Source: an uncultured Polaribacter sp.
Lineage (GTDB): Bacteria; Bacteroidota; Bacteroidia; Flavobacteriales; Flavobacteriaceae
Length of the DNA stretch: 64,000 nucleotides
Reading direction: 5' to 3'
Assembly: GCF_947497695.1 (NCBI RefSeq)
Contig: NZ_CANMHM010000002.1
Location: forward strand, 248,001-312,000
Part shown: in pieces, positions 28,173 through 37,657 of the stretch
Numbering within the stretch: position 1 is the stretch's first letter
How the letters are laid out: each line of letters opens with the position of its first letter
Notes under the pieces: model-generated
Told to the model about the DNA's origin: nothing
Database searches by the model: none
Seen by the model: only the letters and a program-made list of their open reading frames with translations
Program-made: the position numbers and the translations under genes

Positions 28173-28257
28173 TCTTAAGGCCTATTTCACATTTTAGTAT
28201 CAACTTAATTTCAATTAACTTCGCTATCTATAAAAAAAGTAAAATAATTGTTGATTT

Positions 28258-29403
28258 ATGAAGTACGATTATATAATTGCTGGTGCAGGATGTGCAGGTT
28301 TAAGTCTATTATATGGGTTACTTTCTGATGAGCAATTACAACATAAAAAAATATTACTGATTGATAAAGACACTAAAAAATCGAACGATAGAACTTGGTG
28401 TTTTTGGGAAAAAGAAGCAGGTATTTTTGAATCTATTGTACATTATCAATGGAAAAAATTAGAGTTTTTAACAACTGATTTTGAAACAAAATTCGATTTA
28501 AAACAATACAAGTACAAAATGATTAGAGGATTAGATTTCTATAATCATGTTTTAAAATTGGCTTCTAAATTTACGAATGTTACTTTTTTAAATGAAGATA
28601 TCTCGGCAATAAATGCTGATGAAAAATCTGCAAAAGTTAAAACTTCAAAAAAAGTATATACTTCAAAATATGTTTTTAACTCTACAGCATTATTCAATCC
28701 AAAAATAACTACAAAAAACTCATTATTACAACATTTTAAAGGTTGGGTTATTAAAACTAAAACACCCGTTTTTAATAAAGAAGTTGGTACATTGATGGAT
28801 TTTAGAGTGCATCAAAATCAAGGTGCTACCTTTATGTATGTTTTGCCTACTTCATCAACAGAAGCATTAATTGAGTATACTTTATTTAGCAAAGCAGTTT
28901 TAAAAGAAGCTGCTTATGTTACTGAACTTAAAAATTACATTAAAAATACTCTAAAAATAGATGAATATGAGATTCTTCATCAAGAGTTTGGAGTGATACC
29001 AATGTCTTTATCTAAATTTACAAGACAACCAAAAGCATCAAAAAATATTGTAAATATTGGCACTGCAGGAGGTTTTACAAAAGCAAGCAGTGGTTATACT
29101 TTTCAGTTTATTCAGAAAAACACCAAAGCAATCATTAAAAATTTAAGAGAAGATAAAATACCCTTAAAAAAAATAAGTTTTAGAGAAAAAATGTATCATT
29201 GGTATGATAAAACCTTGTTAGATGTTTTGCTCTCTCATAAACTACAAGGAAAAGAAGTTTTTTCAATCATGTTTAAAAAGCTACCCCCAGAAGTTATTTT
29301 AGCATTTCTAGGCAATGAAAGCACCTTTTTAGAAGAATTAAGAATTATGAATGCTGTACCCATAAAAGCATTTTTAACATCGGGCTTAAAACAATTAAAG
29401 TGA
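28258..29403 (+). CDS. crtY: Lycopene cyclase (CrtY family)
   Basis: At 381 residues, FAD/NAD-binding IIAGAGCAGLSLLYGL is followed by the lycopene-cyclase motif NDRTWCFWEKE (about residue 43) and the C-terminal GGFTKASSGYTFQFIQ. It closes the ends of lycopene to beta-ionone rings, giving beta-carotene, the precursor of zeaxanthin-type yellow pigments. No other carotenoid gene is in the window. The stop overlaps the GTG start of the methyltransferase gene, suggesting coupled expression. Confidence 0.92.
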   Translation: MKYDYIIAGAGCAGLSLLYGLLSDEQLQHKKILLIDKDTKKSNDRTWCFWEKEAGIFESIVHYQWKKLEFLTTDFETKFDLKQYKYKMIRGLDFYNHVLKLASKFTNVTFLNEDISAINADEKSAKVKTSKKVYTSKYVFNSTALFNPKITTKNSLLQHFKGWVIKTKTPVFNKEVGTLMDFRVHQNQGATFMYVLPTSSTEALIEYTLFSKAVLKEAAYVTELKNYIKNTLKIDEYEILHQEFGVIPMSLSKFTRQPKASKNIVNIGTAGGFTKASSGYTFQFIQKNTKAIIKNLREDKIPLKKISFREKMYHWYDKTLLDVLLSHKLQGKEVFSIMFKKLPPEVILAFLGNESTFLEELRIMNAVPIKAFLTSGLKQLK

Positions 29404-30221
29404 AAAACAAAACGCTAATTAGCAAAGAGTTAAACGATTTTTACAACAAAGCTTCAGAAGAAACCAGACTAGAAAAAGGGATGGGAATTTTTGAGTTTGA
29501 ACGTATTAAAGAGCTGATACAAATACATATTACCAAACAGAATTCTAGGATTATTGATGTTGGAGGAGGAACAGGTAAATATGCTGAATGGCTGTCAAAA
29601 AACAACCATCAAGTCCATTTAATAGAACCTGTTTTAAAACATATTAAATTAGCAGAAAAAAGGGCTAAAAAACTAAAAAACCCTTTTTCTGTTGCTGTTG
29701 GAGAAGCTAAAAAATTGCCTTTTAAAGACAATACTGCAGATTTGGTTATTTTACATGGCCCTTTATATCATTTGCAAAAAAGAGAAGATAGAATTGCTGC
29801 TATTTTAGAAGCCAAAAGAGTGGTTAAAAAAGATGGAATCATTTTAGGTTTTGCAATTAATGCAACTGCCTCTACAGTTGTGGGGTTAATGAATGGCATG
29901 CTACATGCCAACTCCTTTTTTGAAATGTGTAAAGAAGAATTAACAACTGGCATACACAATGCTCCTAAAGATTTTCCTTTTTTATTAGCAGATGCTTTTT
30001 ATCACAAACCACAAGATTTAAAAGTAGAGTTTTTAGAACAAAACCTCAACTTTATAAACCTTTTTGCAGTAGAAGGAATGATTTGGTTAGACCAAGAATA
30101 TTTTGCAAATATGCTAGATAAAAAGAAATCAAAAACTTTAAAAGCATTGCAAAATCTAACTCAAAATGATGAGTATTTGTTGCCTTTTAGTCCTCATATG
30201 ATGATTGCTGTACAAAAATAA
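29400..30221 (+). CDS. Class I SAM-dependent methyltransferase
   Basis: At 273 residues, motif I is IIDVGGGTGKYAEWL (about residue 45) and the post-I acidic residue lies in VHLIEPVLKHI. Motif IV is DLVILHGPLYHL, which fits small-molecule methyltransferases. Translation starts at GTG and overlaps the crtY stop by 4 bp. The substrate is not visible from sequence; coupling to crtY raises the possibility of a carotenoid or terpenoid, but this is inference. Confidence 0.85.
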   Translation: MKNKTLISKELNDFYNKASEETRLEKGMGIFEFERIKELIQIHITKQNSRIIDVGGGTGKYAEWLSKNNHQVHLIEPVLKHIKLAEKRAKKLKNPFSVAVGEAKKLPFKDNTADLVILHGPLYHLQKREDRIAAILEAKRVVKKDGIILGFAINATASTVVGLMNGMLHANSFFEMCKEELTTGIHNAPKDFPFLLADAFYHKPQDLKVEFLEQNLNFINLFAVEGMIWLDQEYFANMLDKKKSKTLKALQNLTQNDEYLLPFSPHMMIAVQK

Positions 30222-30263
30222 TAAAGCTTTTCTTTCAACTCAAAAACGATTTAAAAATAAATA

Positions 30264-31688
30264 GTGCTAAAAAAAATTGATAAAAAATTGTATTGGGTTG
30301 CTTGCAAAAACTGTAAAGGTTTAGGTAAAAAAAAACAGCGCCCTACAAAAAAAGCACGTCAAAAAAACAAGAAAATTAATTGCGATGAAAAGTCTCAAAC
30401 TCGTCAAAAAAATCAATTACAAAGTTGCTTAAAATGCAAAGGCTCTGGTTTAATTCTTTCTGGTAAACAAACAACAGAAGACCACCAAAAATATCCTCAT
30501 ATTGCTATTATTGGTGCAGGAATTGGTGGTGTTGCTTTAGCAGTTGCTTGTTTACATCGTGGAATTCCGTTTACACTTTTTGAAAAAGACACTAGTTTTA
30601 GCCAGCGTTCTCAAGGTTATGGACTTACGCTTCAACAAGCTAGTAAAGCAATGACAGCTTTAGGAATTACAAAATTAGAAGAAGGCATTACCTCTACAAA
30701 ACACATTGTTTTTACATCAAAAGGAAAAATTATTGGTGAATGGGGAATTAGAAAATGGGGAAGAGCTAACGCTAAAAAAGCTCCAAAACGTAAAAACATT
30801 CACATTGCAAGACAATCTTTACGTTTGGCATTATTAGATCAACTTAATGGACATGATTCTGTAAAATGGGGACATCAATTATTAGAAATAAAAGGATCTA
30901 GCAACGAAAATATTGAGTTAAAATTTAAAGTAAATAATCAAGTAAAAACAACAAAAGCAAATTTAGTAGTTGGAGCTGATGGAATTAGAAGTACCGTTAG
31001 AAAAATTATCATTGGAGGTAAAAAAACACCCTTACAATATTTAGATTGTATGGTTATTTTAGGGATTTGTCCTCTAGAGAATGTAAAAGATTTAAAATCT
31101 GATTTATTAGATTCAGAAACTGTTTTTCAAACAGCTAATGGAAACGAACGTATTTATATGATGCCTTATAATTCAAGTTCAATAATGTGGCAATTGAGTT
31201 TTCCTACATCAGAAAAAATCGCTATTGAATTGAATAAGTTAGGATCAAAAGCACTTAAAGAAGTCGCGATTAAAAGAACACATTGGCACACTCCTATTCC
31301 AGAAATTATTGCAGCTACTCTAAAAAATCAAATTTCTGGATATCCTGTTTATGACAGAGAATTATTAAAACCAGAATTCTTAAATAAAGTAGCTAATATC
31401 ACTTTAATTGGTGATGCTGCTCATCCAATGAGTCCGTTTAAAGGACAAGGTGCAAACCAAGCTTTGTTAGATGCTTTAAGTTTGGTTAAAACAGTGTCAA
31501 AAAACTACAACGCAGCTTCTCAATTTAAAGATATTGGAGTTAAGAAAAACATACTCACAGATTTTGAATCTGAAATGATTAATAGAAGTAGCTCTAAAGT
31601 AAAAGGTTCAGCTGAAGCTGCTAAGTTGTTACATTCTAAAATAATCCTCAAAGAAGGCAATGCTCCAAGAGGAAAACATCAAAACTAA
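30264..31688 (+). CDS. FAD-dependent monooxygenase with N-terminal DnaJ-like zinc ribbon
   Basis: At 474 residues, residues 14-61 hold two CxxC units in CxxCxGxG form (CKNCKGLG and CLKCKGSG), separated by a Lys-rich stretch, as in the DnaJ zinc centre. From about 79 the protein is a UbiH/aromatic-ring-hydroxylase-like flavoenzyme: IAIIGAGIGGVALA, VGADGIRSTVR and IGDAAHPMSPFKGQGANQAL. The start is GTG, 42 bp after the methyltransferase, so it may belong to that unit. Substrate unknown. Similar fusions exist in other flavobacteria as far as I recall, without a described role. Confidence 0.85.
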   Translation: MLKKIDKKLYWVACKNCKGLGKKKQRPTKKARQKNKKINCDEKSQTRQKNQLQSCLKCKGSGLILSGKQTTEDHQKYPHIAIIGAGIGGVALAVACLHRGIPFTLFEKDTSFSQRSQGYGLTLQQASKAMTALGITKLEEGITSTKHIVFTSKGKIIGEWGIRKWGRANAKKAPKRKNIHIARQSLRLALLDQLNGHDSVKWGHQLLEIKGSSNENIELKFKVNNQVKTTKANLVVGADGIRSTVRKIIIGGKKTPLQYLDCMVILGICPLENVKDLKSDLLDSETVFQTANGNERIYMMPYNSSSIMWQLSFPTSEKIAIELNKLGSKALKEVAIKRTHWHTPIPEIIAATLKNQISGYPVYDRELLKPEFLNKVANITLIGDAAHPMSPFKGQGANQALLDALSLVKTVSKNYNAASQFKDIGVKKNILTDFESEMINRSSSKVKGSAEAAKLLHSKIILKEGNAPRGKHQN

Positions 31689-31702
31689 TACTATAAACGA
31701 AC

Positions 31703-33673
31703 CTACCTCCTTCTTTTCTTAGAAGAAGTAGCTCCTCTAACTTTCTTTTTTCTTCTATTAAAAGGGATGGCATCATCAAAGGTATGTTGTGCTTTTTTAT
31801 GAGAAGTTTTATTTTTTTTCCAAGAATTATTTTCTGGTAACAATTTCTTTAATAAATCAGGTCTTCCAACTTTATTCAAGGTGTTTTTAATCCAATCTTT
31901 ATTCTCTTTCTTATACCAAAAGAAAAATTTATGTTGGTCTTCTCGCTCCTTTTTTGTCTTGGGAGTTTTAGTAGGTTTTAAAGTATATGGATGATAACCA
32001 GAATAATAAATAACGGTAGCAACTGTCATTGGTGTTGGTGTAAAACCTTGTACTTGCTCTAACTGAAACCCCATATCTTTTGTTTCAGCAGCCAAATTTG
32101 CCATGTCTTCTACTTCACTTGCAGGATGACTTGATATAAAATAAGGTATTAATTGCAAGTTCAATTTATTCTTAATGTTGATTTTATCAAAACGCTCTTT
32201 AAACTTATGAAAATACGTAAAAGAAGGTTTACGCATCAACTTTAAAACAGGATCAGAAGTGTGTTCTGGTGCTACTTTTAATCGACCAGAAACGTGTTTT
32301 GTCATCACCTCTTCTGTATAAGCATCCAATTCTTTTGGATCTGCATTTTTATTAAACTCTGGCACCAACATATCATGTCGAATTCCACTTCCAATAAAAG
32401 ATTTTTTAATCTTTGGATGTTTATCAACTGCTTGATACAACTCTGTTAAAGGTTTATGAGAAGTATCTAAATTAGAACAAATTACTGGCGATATACAACT
32501 AGGTGCTACACATTTATCGCAAATAGATTGTACTTTCCCTTTCATTTGATACATATTGGCAGAAGGCCCACCAATATCAGACAAATAGCCCTTAAAATCT
32601 GGCATATTTGCTACTTTATCAATTTCTTTTAAAACCGATTCTTGACTTCTACTCGCAATAAATTTTCCTTGATGTGCAGAAATAGTACAAAAACTGCATC
32701 CACCAAAACAACCTCTATGAATATTTATAGAGAATTTTATCATTTCAAATGCAGGTATTGGCCCACGTTTGTCATATTTTGGGTGAGGCAAACGTGTAAA
32801 AGGCAAATCAAAAGAACCATCAATTTCCTTTTCTGTCATGGTAGGAAAAGGTGGATTTATTACCAACGTTTTCCCTTCAACATCCTGTAAAATTCTACGA
32901 GCTTGTAACTTATTAGATTCTTGTTCTATTGTTTTAAAGTTAGAAGCAAAGGTTTTTTTATCTTTTAAACATGCTGTATGAGAATTTATAGTAACATCTT
33001 CCCAATCTTTTACAACAGGTATTTTATCATTTTTTTCATCAATTAAAACAGCCGTTTGTTTGATGTTTTTTAAGCTAGAAAAAGGCACTCCTTTTTGAAG
33101 TAATGATACAATTTCACGTAATGGCTGCTCTCCCATTCCATACACTAACATATCTGCTTTAGAAGTTTCTAAAATAGTAGGCAACAACTTATCAGACCAG
33201 TAATCATAATGCGTTACACGTCTTAAAGAAGCTTCAATACCACCAATTAAAACTGGCACATCAGGAAATTTTTCTTTTAATATTTTACTATACACAGAAG
33301 TTGCATAATCGGGTCTAAAACCTTTATCTCCATTTGGCGTATAAGCATCTTTATCTCGTCTTTTTTTACTTGCTGTGTAGTTAGATACCATAGGATCCAT
33401 ACAACCACCAGTACAACCAAAAAATAACCTTGGTTTCCCTAATTTTTCAAAATCTTGTAAGTTATCATTTACACTTGGCTGAGGCACAATAGCAACACGC
33501 AAACCATAACTTTCTAAAATTCGGCCAATAACTGCTGGCCCAAAAGACGGATGATCTACATAAGCGTCACCGCTAAATAAAATAACATCTAAATAATCCC
33601 AACCACGTATTTTAACTTCTTTGTTTGTAGTTGGTAACCAATCTGTTAATTGTAATTTTTTTGTACCTTCCAT
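31703..33673 (-). CDS. YgiQ-family radical SAM protein
   Basis: At 656 residues, the N-terminal domain has LFSGDAYVDHPSFGPAVIGR. The radical-SAM centre is RGCFGGCSFCTISAHQG (CxxxCxxC), and another conserved Cys set follows (CDKCVAPSCISPVIC). The C-terminus is very basic. The family is widespread and uncharacterised. The -7 element sits only 5 bp upstream of the ATG. It converges on the FAD monooxygenase gene with 14 bp between. Confidence 0.93.
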   Translation of the reverse strand: MEGTKKLQLTDWLPTTNKEVKIRGWDYLDVILFSGDAYVDHPSFGPAVIGRILESYGLRVAIVPQPSVNDNLQDFEKLGKPRLFFGCTGGCMDPMVSNYTASKKRRDKDAYTPNGDKGFRPDYATSVYSKILKEKFPDVPVLIGGIEASLRRVTHYDYWSDKLLPTILETSKADMLVYGMGEQPLREIVSLLQKGVPFSSLKNIKQTAVLIDEKNDKIPVVKDWEDVTINSHTACLKDKKTFASNFKTIEQESNKLQARRILQDVEGKTLVINPPFPTMTEKEIDGSFDLPFTRLPHPKYDKRGPIPAFEMIKFSINIHRGCFGGCSFCTISAHQGKFIASRSQESVLKEIDKVANMPDFKGYLSDIGGPSANMYQMKGKVQSICDKCVAPSCISPVICSNLDTSHKPLTELYQAVDKHPKIKKSFIGSGIRHDMLVPEFNKNADPKELDAYTEEVMTKHVSGRLKVAPEHTSDPVLKLMRKPSFTYFHKFKERFDKINIKNKLNLQLIPYFISSHPASEVEDMANLAAETKDMGFQLEQVQGFTPTPMTVATVIYYSGYHPYTLKPTKTPKTKKEREDQHKFFFWYKKENKDWIKNTLNKVGRPDLLKKLLPENNSWKKNKTSHKKAQHTFDDAIPFNRRKKKVRGATSSKKRRR

Positions 33674-33678
33674 ATTTG

Positions 33679-33686
33679 CAAAATTA
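33679..33686 (-). promoter_or_regulatory. -7 promoter element directly before the YgiQ-family gene
   Basis: Minus-strand TAATTTTG fits TAnnTTTG and ends 5 bp before the ATG at 33673. If used, the transcript would start within a couple of bases of the start codon, giving a leaderless or near-leaderless mRNA. Confidence 0.35.
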
Positions 33687-33791
33687 AGGAGAAATCTTTT
33701 AAAAAAGGCTTCTTCAAATAATATTTAAAAAAATCTAATTTAAATCAGCATTCTTTTCCTTGATTTTAATTTTATATTCGCATTTAAAAAA

Positions 33792-35369
33792 ATGAAAAAT
33801 AAAATATTATTTATCCTATTATTAGTAAGTAGCATTACATTTTCTCAAAATTTTAAAATTACAAAAGGAGAAATTTTTAAAGACAAGAAAAAAAATAGTG
33901 CGTTATCTTTTTCTTTAAATGATGGCAATGGAGGTTTGGTAACCATAAGAGAATTTTATGGCGGATTAATTATAAAAACGCTAAAAGGATATTACATTCA
34001 GCATTTTGATGCTCAACTAAATCTAAAAAAAGAACACACTTTAGAAGTTAAAAATAATAGAATAGAAAATGCTTTTGTAAAAGATGGTCAACTTCACTTA
34101 CTAGAATTTGACTCCTCTAGAATCAAAAAAACACTTATTTACAATGTGTTAACCTCTAATTTAAATAATTTTAATTTTATTACAAAAGAACTCCTTTCTA
34201 TCTCAGAGGCAAATTCTAAAAAATATTTTGGAATGATGGTATTTCCATTTTTTATAAACAATGGTTTTAGTCAAAGAGATTCAGATCATTTAGGAAAAAT
34301 TACCATGTCTAAAAACAACCAATTTTTTGCTATTAATTTTGATATTAAAAACGCTGATAAAGAAACGCACAAAGTATTTGTTTACAACGATAATTTTGAA
34401 TTAGTCTATGAAAAATTAATTATTAAAGACATAGAAGATCGTTTGTTTAAATACAATACTATAGAAGTTGATGATAAAGATGGAACTCTATATTTTCTAG
34501 GAAAATCTTATGAAAATAACTCGACAAGAAAAAAGAAAAAAGGTAAAACAAACTATCATTTTGAACTGAGTAAAATAGATAAAAACGGAGAAAAAACAGT
34601 GAGTTTTAAAAACCCAGATAAGTTTATTAGCTCTTTAAGTTTAGTACAGAATAAAGGAAATTTATCTTGTGTTGGTTTTTACGGAAATAAAGATGAAGGC
34701 AGACTTAATGGTGCTTGCTTAATCAATATAAATGCAGAAACATTAGCAATTGAAGCTAAAAAATTCAACCCTTTTTCAGCTACTTTTTTAACTGATAAAT
34801 ATGGAGATAGAGCAGGAAAAAAGAAAAGAAAGGCAAAAAAAGGTTTTACTGGTATGGAATTTAGAAGTGTAGAAGTACAAGATGATGGAGGCATCGTTAT
34901 AAGTGCAGAAGAAGATTACATAACTGTTCATACAACAATAGGGCAAAATGGTATAATGACTACCTATACCATTCAACATTATGATGATATTATCTCTTTA
35001 AAACTAAGTAGCCAAGGAGATTTATTGTGGTCTAGAAACATTAACAAAGCACAAACTGGTTATAATAATAGTTCATTTACACCCATTTCTGTAAACAATA
35101 AAATGCATTATTTTATCAACTGTTCTGATAATATTAAACAATTAAGTAATAACAGAATTCATTTTAGACAATCATCTTCAAAAAAATCTAATTTATATGC
35201 TATTACACTAGATACAAATGGTGATTTTGAGTACAAAAAACTGATTGACGATAAAGAATCTAAAGTTTTTTACAAAGTAAATGAAGGCGTTATTACACCC
35301 TCAGGAAATGAAGTTATTTTACTTGGTAAAAAGAAAAAATCTTCTAGAATTATAAAGATAAAAATCTAG
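33792..35369 (+). CDS. Secreted hypothetical protein
   Basis: At 525 residues, it has a clear signal peptide (ILFILLLVSSITFSQ). The mature part is rich in beta-strand-like repeats of the kind TLYFLGKSYENN, ISSLSLVQNKGNL and GDFEYKKLIDD, suggestive of a propeller-like or repeat fold. A basic stretch KKKRKAKKG near residue 350 is unusual. I recognise no family and no catalytic motif, and there is no type IX C-terminal signal visible. It is a single gene followed by repeat copy B. Confidence 0.7.
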   Translation: MKNKILFILLLVSSITFSQNFKITKGEIFKDKKKNSALSFSLNDGNGGLVTIREFYGGLIIKTLKGYYIQHFDAQLNLKKEHTLEVKNNRIENAFVKDGQLHLLEFDSSRIKKTLIYNVLTSNLNNFNFITKELLSISEANSKKYFGMMVFPFFINNGFSQRDSDHLGKITMSKNNQFFAINFDIKNADKETHKVFVYNDNFELVYEKLIIKDIEDRLFKYNTIEVDDKDGTLYFLGKSYENNSTRKKKKGKTNYHFELSKIDKNGEKTVSFKNPDKFISSLSLVQNKGNLSCVGFYGNKDEGRLNGACLININAETLAIEAKKFNPFSATFLTDKYGDRAGKKKRKAKKGFTGMEFRSVEVQDDGGIVISAEEDYITVHTTIGQNGIMTTYTIQHYDDIISLKLSSQGDLLWSRNINKAQTGYNNSSFTPISVNNKMHYFINCSDNIKQLSNNRIHFRQSSSKKSNLYAITLDTNGDFEYKKLIDDKESKVFYKVNEGVITPSGNEVILLGKKKKSSRIIKIKI

Positions 35370-35396
35370 TATTCTTTTTATTTGAAGCTATTTCCA

Positions 35397-35463
35397 GCTT
35401 TCACTACTCGCTTTTTTTTATGCAGAAAAAGCATAAAAAAGAGCTCAAACAAACCGTTCAATC
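35397..35463. repeat. Intergenic hairpin repeat, copy B (variable-stem element)
   Basis: It has the same left flank GCTTTCACTACTCGC (35397-35411) and the same right flank AGCTCAAACAAACCGTTC (35442-35459, one change) as copy A, but a different 10-bp stem (35414-35423 with 35431-35440) and a 7-base loop. Only pairing, not sequence, is kept in the middle. Confidence 0.75.
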
Positions 35464-35557
35464 TGGGCTAAAATTGTTTGCCAGTTAATTGAAATATAGA
35501 GGCTAAATTCTTTATTAATTTATAAATACTCCATTTAACCACAACTTATTAGCACAA

Positions 35558-35634
35558 ATCACATAAAAAATACACTATAAAAACCATCTACTTTATGTGA
35601 TTTCTCCTAAAGTCGAAAGGACAAAACTCAGTAA
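35558..35634. repeat. Flavobacterial palindromic repeat, copy 2 (partial)
   Basis: ATCACATAAA (35558-35567) pairs perfectly with TTTATGTGAT (35592-35601). The right side continues TTCTCCTAAAGTCGAAAGGACA, recognisable as the right arm of copies 1, 3, 4 and 5 with one change. The left TTTCGAC arm is missing. Confidence 0.6.
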
Positions 35635-35713
35635 AAGCTAACTTAAACAATCAACTTAATTTTAACAACTCTTTTTTGTTTCGTAAATTTATAAAAAACT
35701 AGTTAAATTAACT

Positions 35714-37618
35714 ATGAAACATTTTTTACCATTACTATCTTTTAGCATCTTTCTGTTTATAGCTTGTAAAACATCCACAGAAAAAGAAGACACTTTTGTG
35801 ATGAATAATTACACAAAAAAAGAAGTAAATATTATAATGAGAGATGGCATAAAACTCCATACAACTATTTATTCTCCCAAAGATACAAGTAAAAAATATC
35901 CTATTTTACTACAAAGAACACCATACAGTTGTAAGCCTTATGGAAAAAGCAAAATGAAAACTAAAATTGGTCCTAATATCCATTTAATGAAACAAGGAAA
36001 CATTTTTGTATATCAAGATGTTAGAGGTCGTTGGATGAGTGAAGGTGTTTATGATAATATGCGTGCATATATTCCTACTAAAAAAGCAAACCAATCTGAT
36101 GAAGTCTCTGATACTTATGACACCATTGATTGGCTCGTTAAAAATGTAAAAAATAACAATGAAAAAGTAGGTACTTGGGGAATTTCATATCCTGGATATT
36201 ATGCTACAGTTTCTGCAATCGATGCTCATCCTGCTTTAAAAGCAGTATCTCCACAAGCGTGTATTGGCGATTTTTTCTTTGATGATTTTCATCATAATGG
36301 AGCATTTTTATTAAGTTATTTTAAAGCGATTTCTTTATTTGGAAGATACAAAGACAAACCCACAGATACTGCTTGGTATACTTTTCCTGAAATGAACACA
36401 CAAGATCAATATCAATTTTTCTTGGACATAGGTCCTTTAAAAAACTTAAATACATATTTTCAATACAATACAACAGAAATTGATTCCACAAAAAGTAAAG
36501 GTTTAACGGATGATTTTTTTTGGAGTGAAATTATAGATCACCCCAATTATGATAAAAACTGGAAAAAGAAAGGCATTATTCAGTATTTAAATAAAGTACC
36601 AAGCTCTGTTGCTACTATGATTGTTGGAGGTTGGTTTGATGCAGAAGATTTATATGGCCCTTTAGAAACCTATAAAAGAATAGAAAAACACGGAAAAGAA
36701 AATTATAACACATTGGTTTTTGGCCCTTGGGATCATGGAAAATGGGCAAGTGCTAGCAGTAGAAATTATGTTGGCAATTATTATTTTGGAGATTCCATTT
36801 CGTTAAAGTTTCAATCAGAAATAGAAACCAAATTTTTTAACCACTTTTTAAAAGGAAAAGGTGATAAAAATTCTAGTTTGCCAGAAGCCTATGTTTTTGA
36901 TACTGGCAAAAAAGAATGGAAAAGTTACGATTCTTGGCCACCAAAAGATGTTGCAAAAGAAAATTGGTTTCTATCTAATAATCAAAAGTTAACTTTAGAT
37001 ACAAAATCGACAGAAAAAATTAGTTTTATTAGTGATATTAAAAAACCTGTACCTTACTCAGAGGATATAAAAACCGTTTTCACACCTAGAAAATATATGA
37101 CAGACGATCAGCGTTTTGCTGCAAGAAGGCCAGATGTTTTAGTTTTTGAAACCGATATTTTAAAATACGATTATACGTTAGCAGGAGATATTTTAGCAAA
37201 ATTAAAAGTAGCAACCACAGGTTCTGCAGCAGATTGGATTGTGAAAATAATTGATGTTCATCCTGCTGATATAGAAGAAAACAATGAAAAATTACAAAAT
37301 CATTTAAAAATGAGTAATTATCATTTAATGGTTAGAAGTGAAGTAATGAGAGGCAGATTTAGAAATAGTTTTGAATTTCCAGAACCTTTCATCCCTAATA
37401 AAAAAACAGACGTAAACATAAAGTTACAAGATGTTTTTCATACATTTAAAAAAGGTCATAAATTACAAATTCAAGTACAAAGTACTTGGTTTCCTTTAAT
37501 CGATTTGAATCCACAAACCTTTGTAGAAAACATTTATAAAGCTGATAAAAAAGACTTTAAAACTCAAACACATACCATTTTTACAGATTCTAGTATTGAA
37601 TTTTCTGTATTAAAATAG
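35714..37618 (+). CDS. CocE/NonD-family (X-Pro dipeptidyl-peptidase S15-like) hydrolase, lipoprotein
   Basis: At 634 residues, the signal ends in FLFIAC (lipobox). The alpha/beta-hydrolase part has GTWGISYPGYYATV, with the nucleophile Ser in GISYPG, the Asp region GGWFDAEDLYGPLETYK and FGPWDHGKWAS for the His. A C-terminal jelly-roll domain follows, as in CocE and X-Pro dipeptidyl peptidases. Members hydrolyse esters, amides or acyl-peptides; this one would act at the cell envelope. The substrate is not predictable. Confidence 0.9.
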   Translation: MKHFLPLLSFSIFLFIACKTSTEKEDTFVMNNYTKKEVNIIMRDGIKLHTTIYSPKDTSKKYPILLQRTPYSCKPYGKSKMKTKIGPNIHLMKQGNIFVYQDVRGRWMSEGVYDNMRAYIPTKKANQSDEVSDTYDTIDWLVKNVKNNNEKVGTWGISYPGYYATVSAIDAHPALKAVSPQACIGDFFFDDFHHNGAFLLSYFKAISLFGRYKDKPTDTAWYTFPEMNTQDQYQFFLDIGPLKNLNTYFQYNTTEIDSTKSKGLTDDFFWSEIIDHPNYDKNWKKKGIIQYLNKVPSSVATMIVGGWFDAEDLYGPLETYKRIEKHGKENYNTLVFGPWDHGKWASASSRNYVGNYYFGDSISLKFQSEIETKFFNHFLKGKGDKNSSLPEAYVFDTGKKEWKSYDSWPPKDVAKENWFLSNNQKLTLDTKSTEKISFISDIKKPVPYSEDIKTVFTPRKYMTDDQRFAARRPDVLVFETDILKYDYTLAGDILAKLKVATTGSAADWIVKIIDVHPADIEENNEKLQNHLKMSNYHLMVRSEVMRGRFRNSFEFPEPFIPNKKTDVNIKLQDVFHTFKKGHKLQIQVQSTWFPLIDLNPQTFVENIYKADKKDFKTQTHTIFTDSSIEFSVLK

Positions 37619-37657
37619 AACTTTTGTAAACAATTAATAATCTGTTAACTTATAAAA

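Larger units (their letters stand above)
35370..35713. other. Repeat-filled intergenic gap
   Basis: This 344-bp stretch has no coding frame I can support. It holds two elements listed separately: the variable-stem repeat copy B (35397-35463) and a palindromic repeat (35558-35634). The remaining sequence before 35714 is AT-rich and presumably carries the promoter of the CocE-type gene. Confidence 0.7.
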
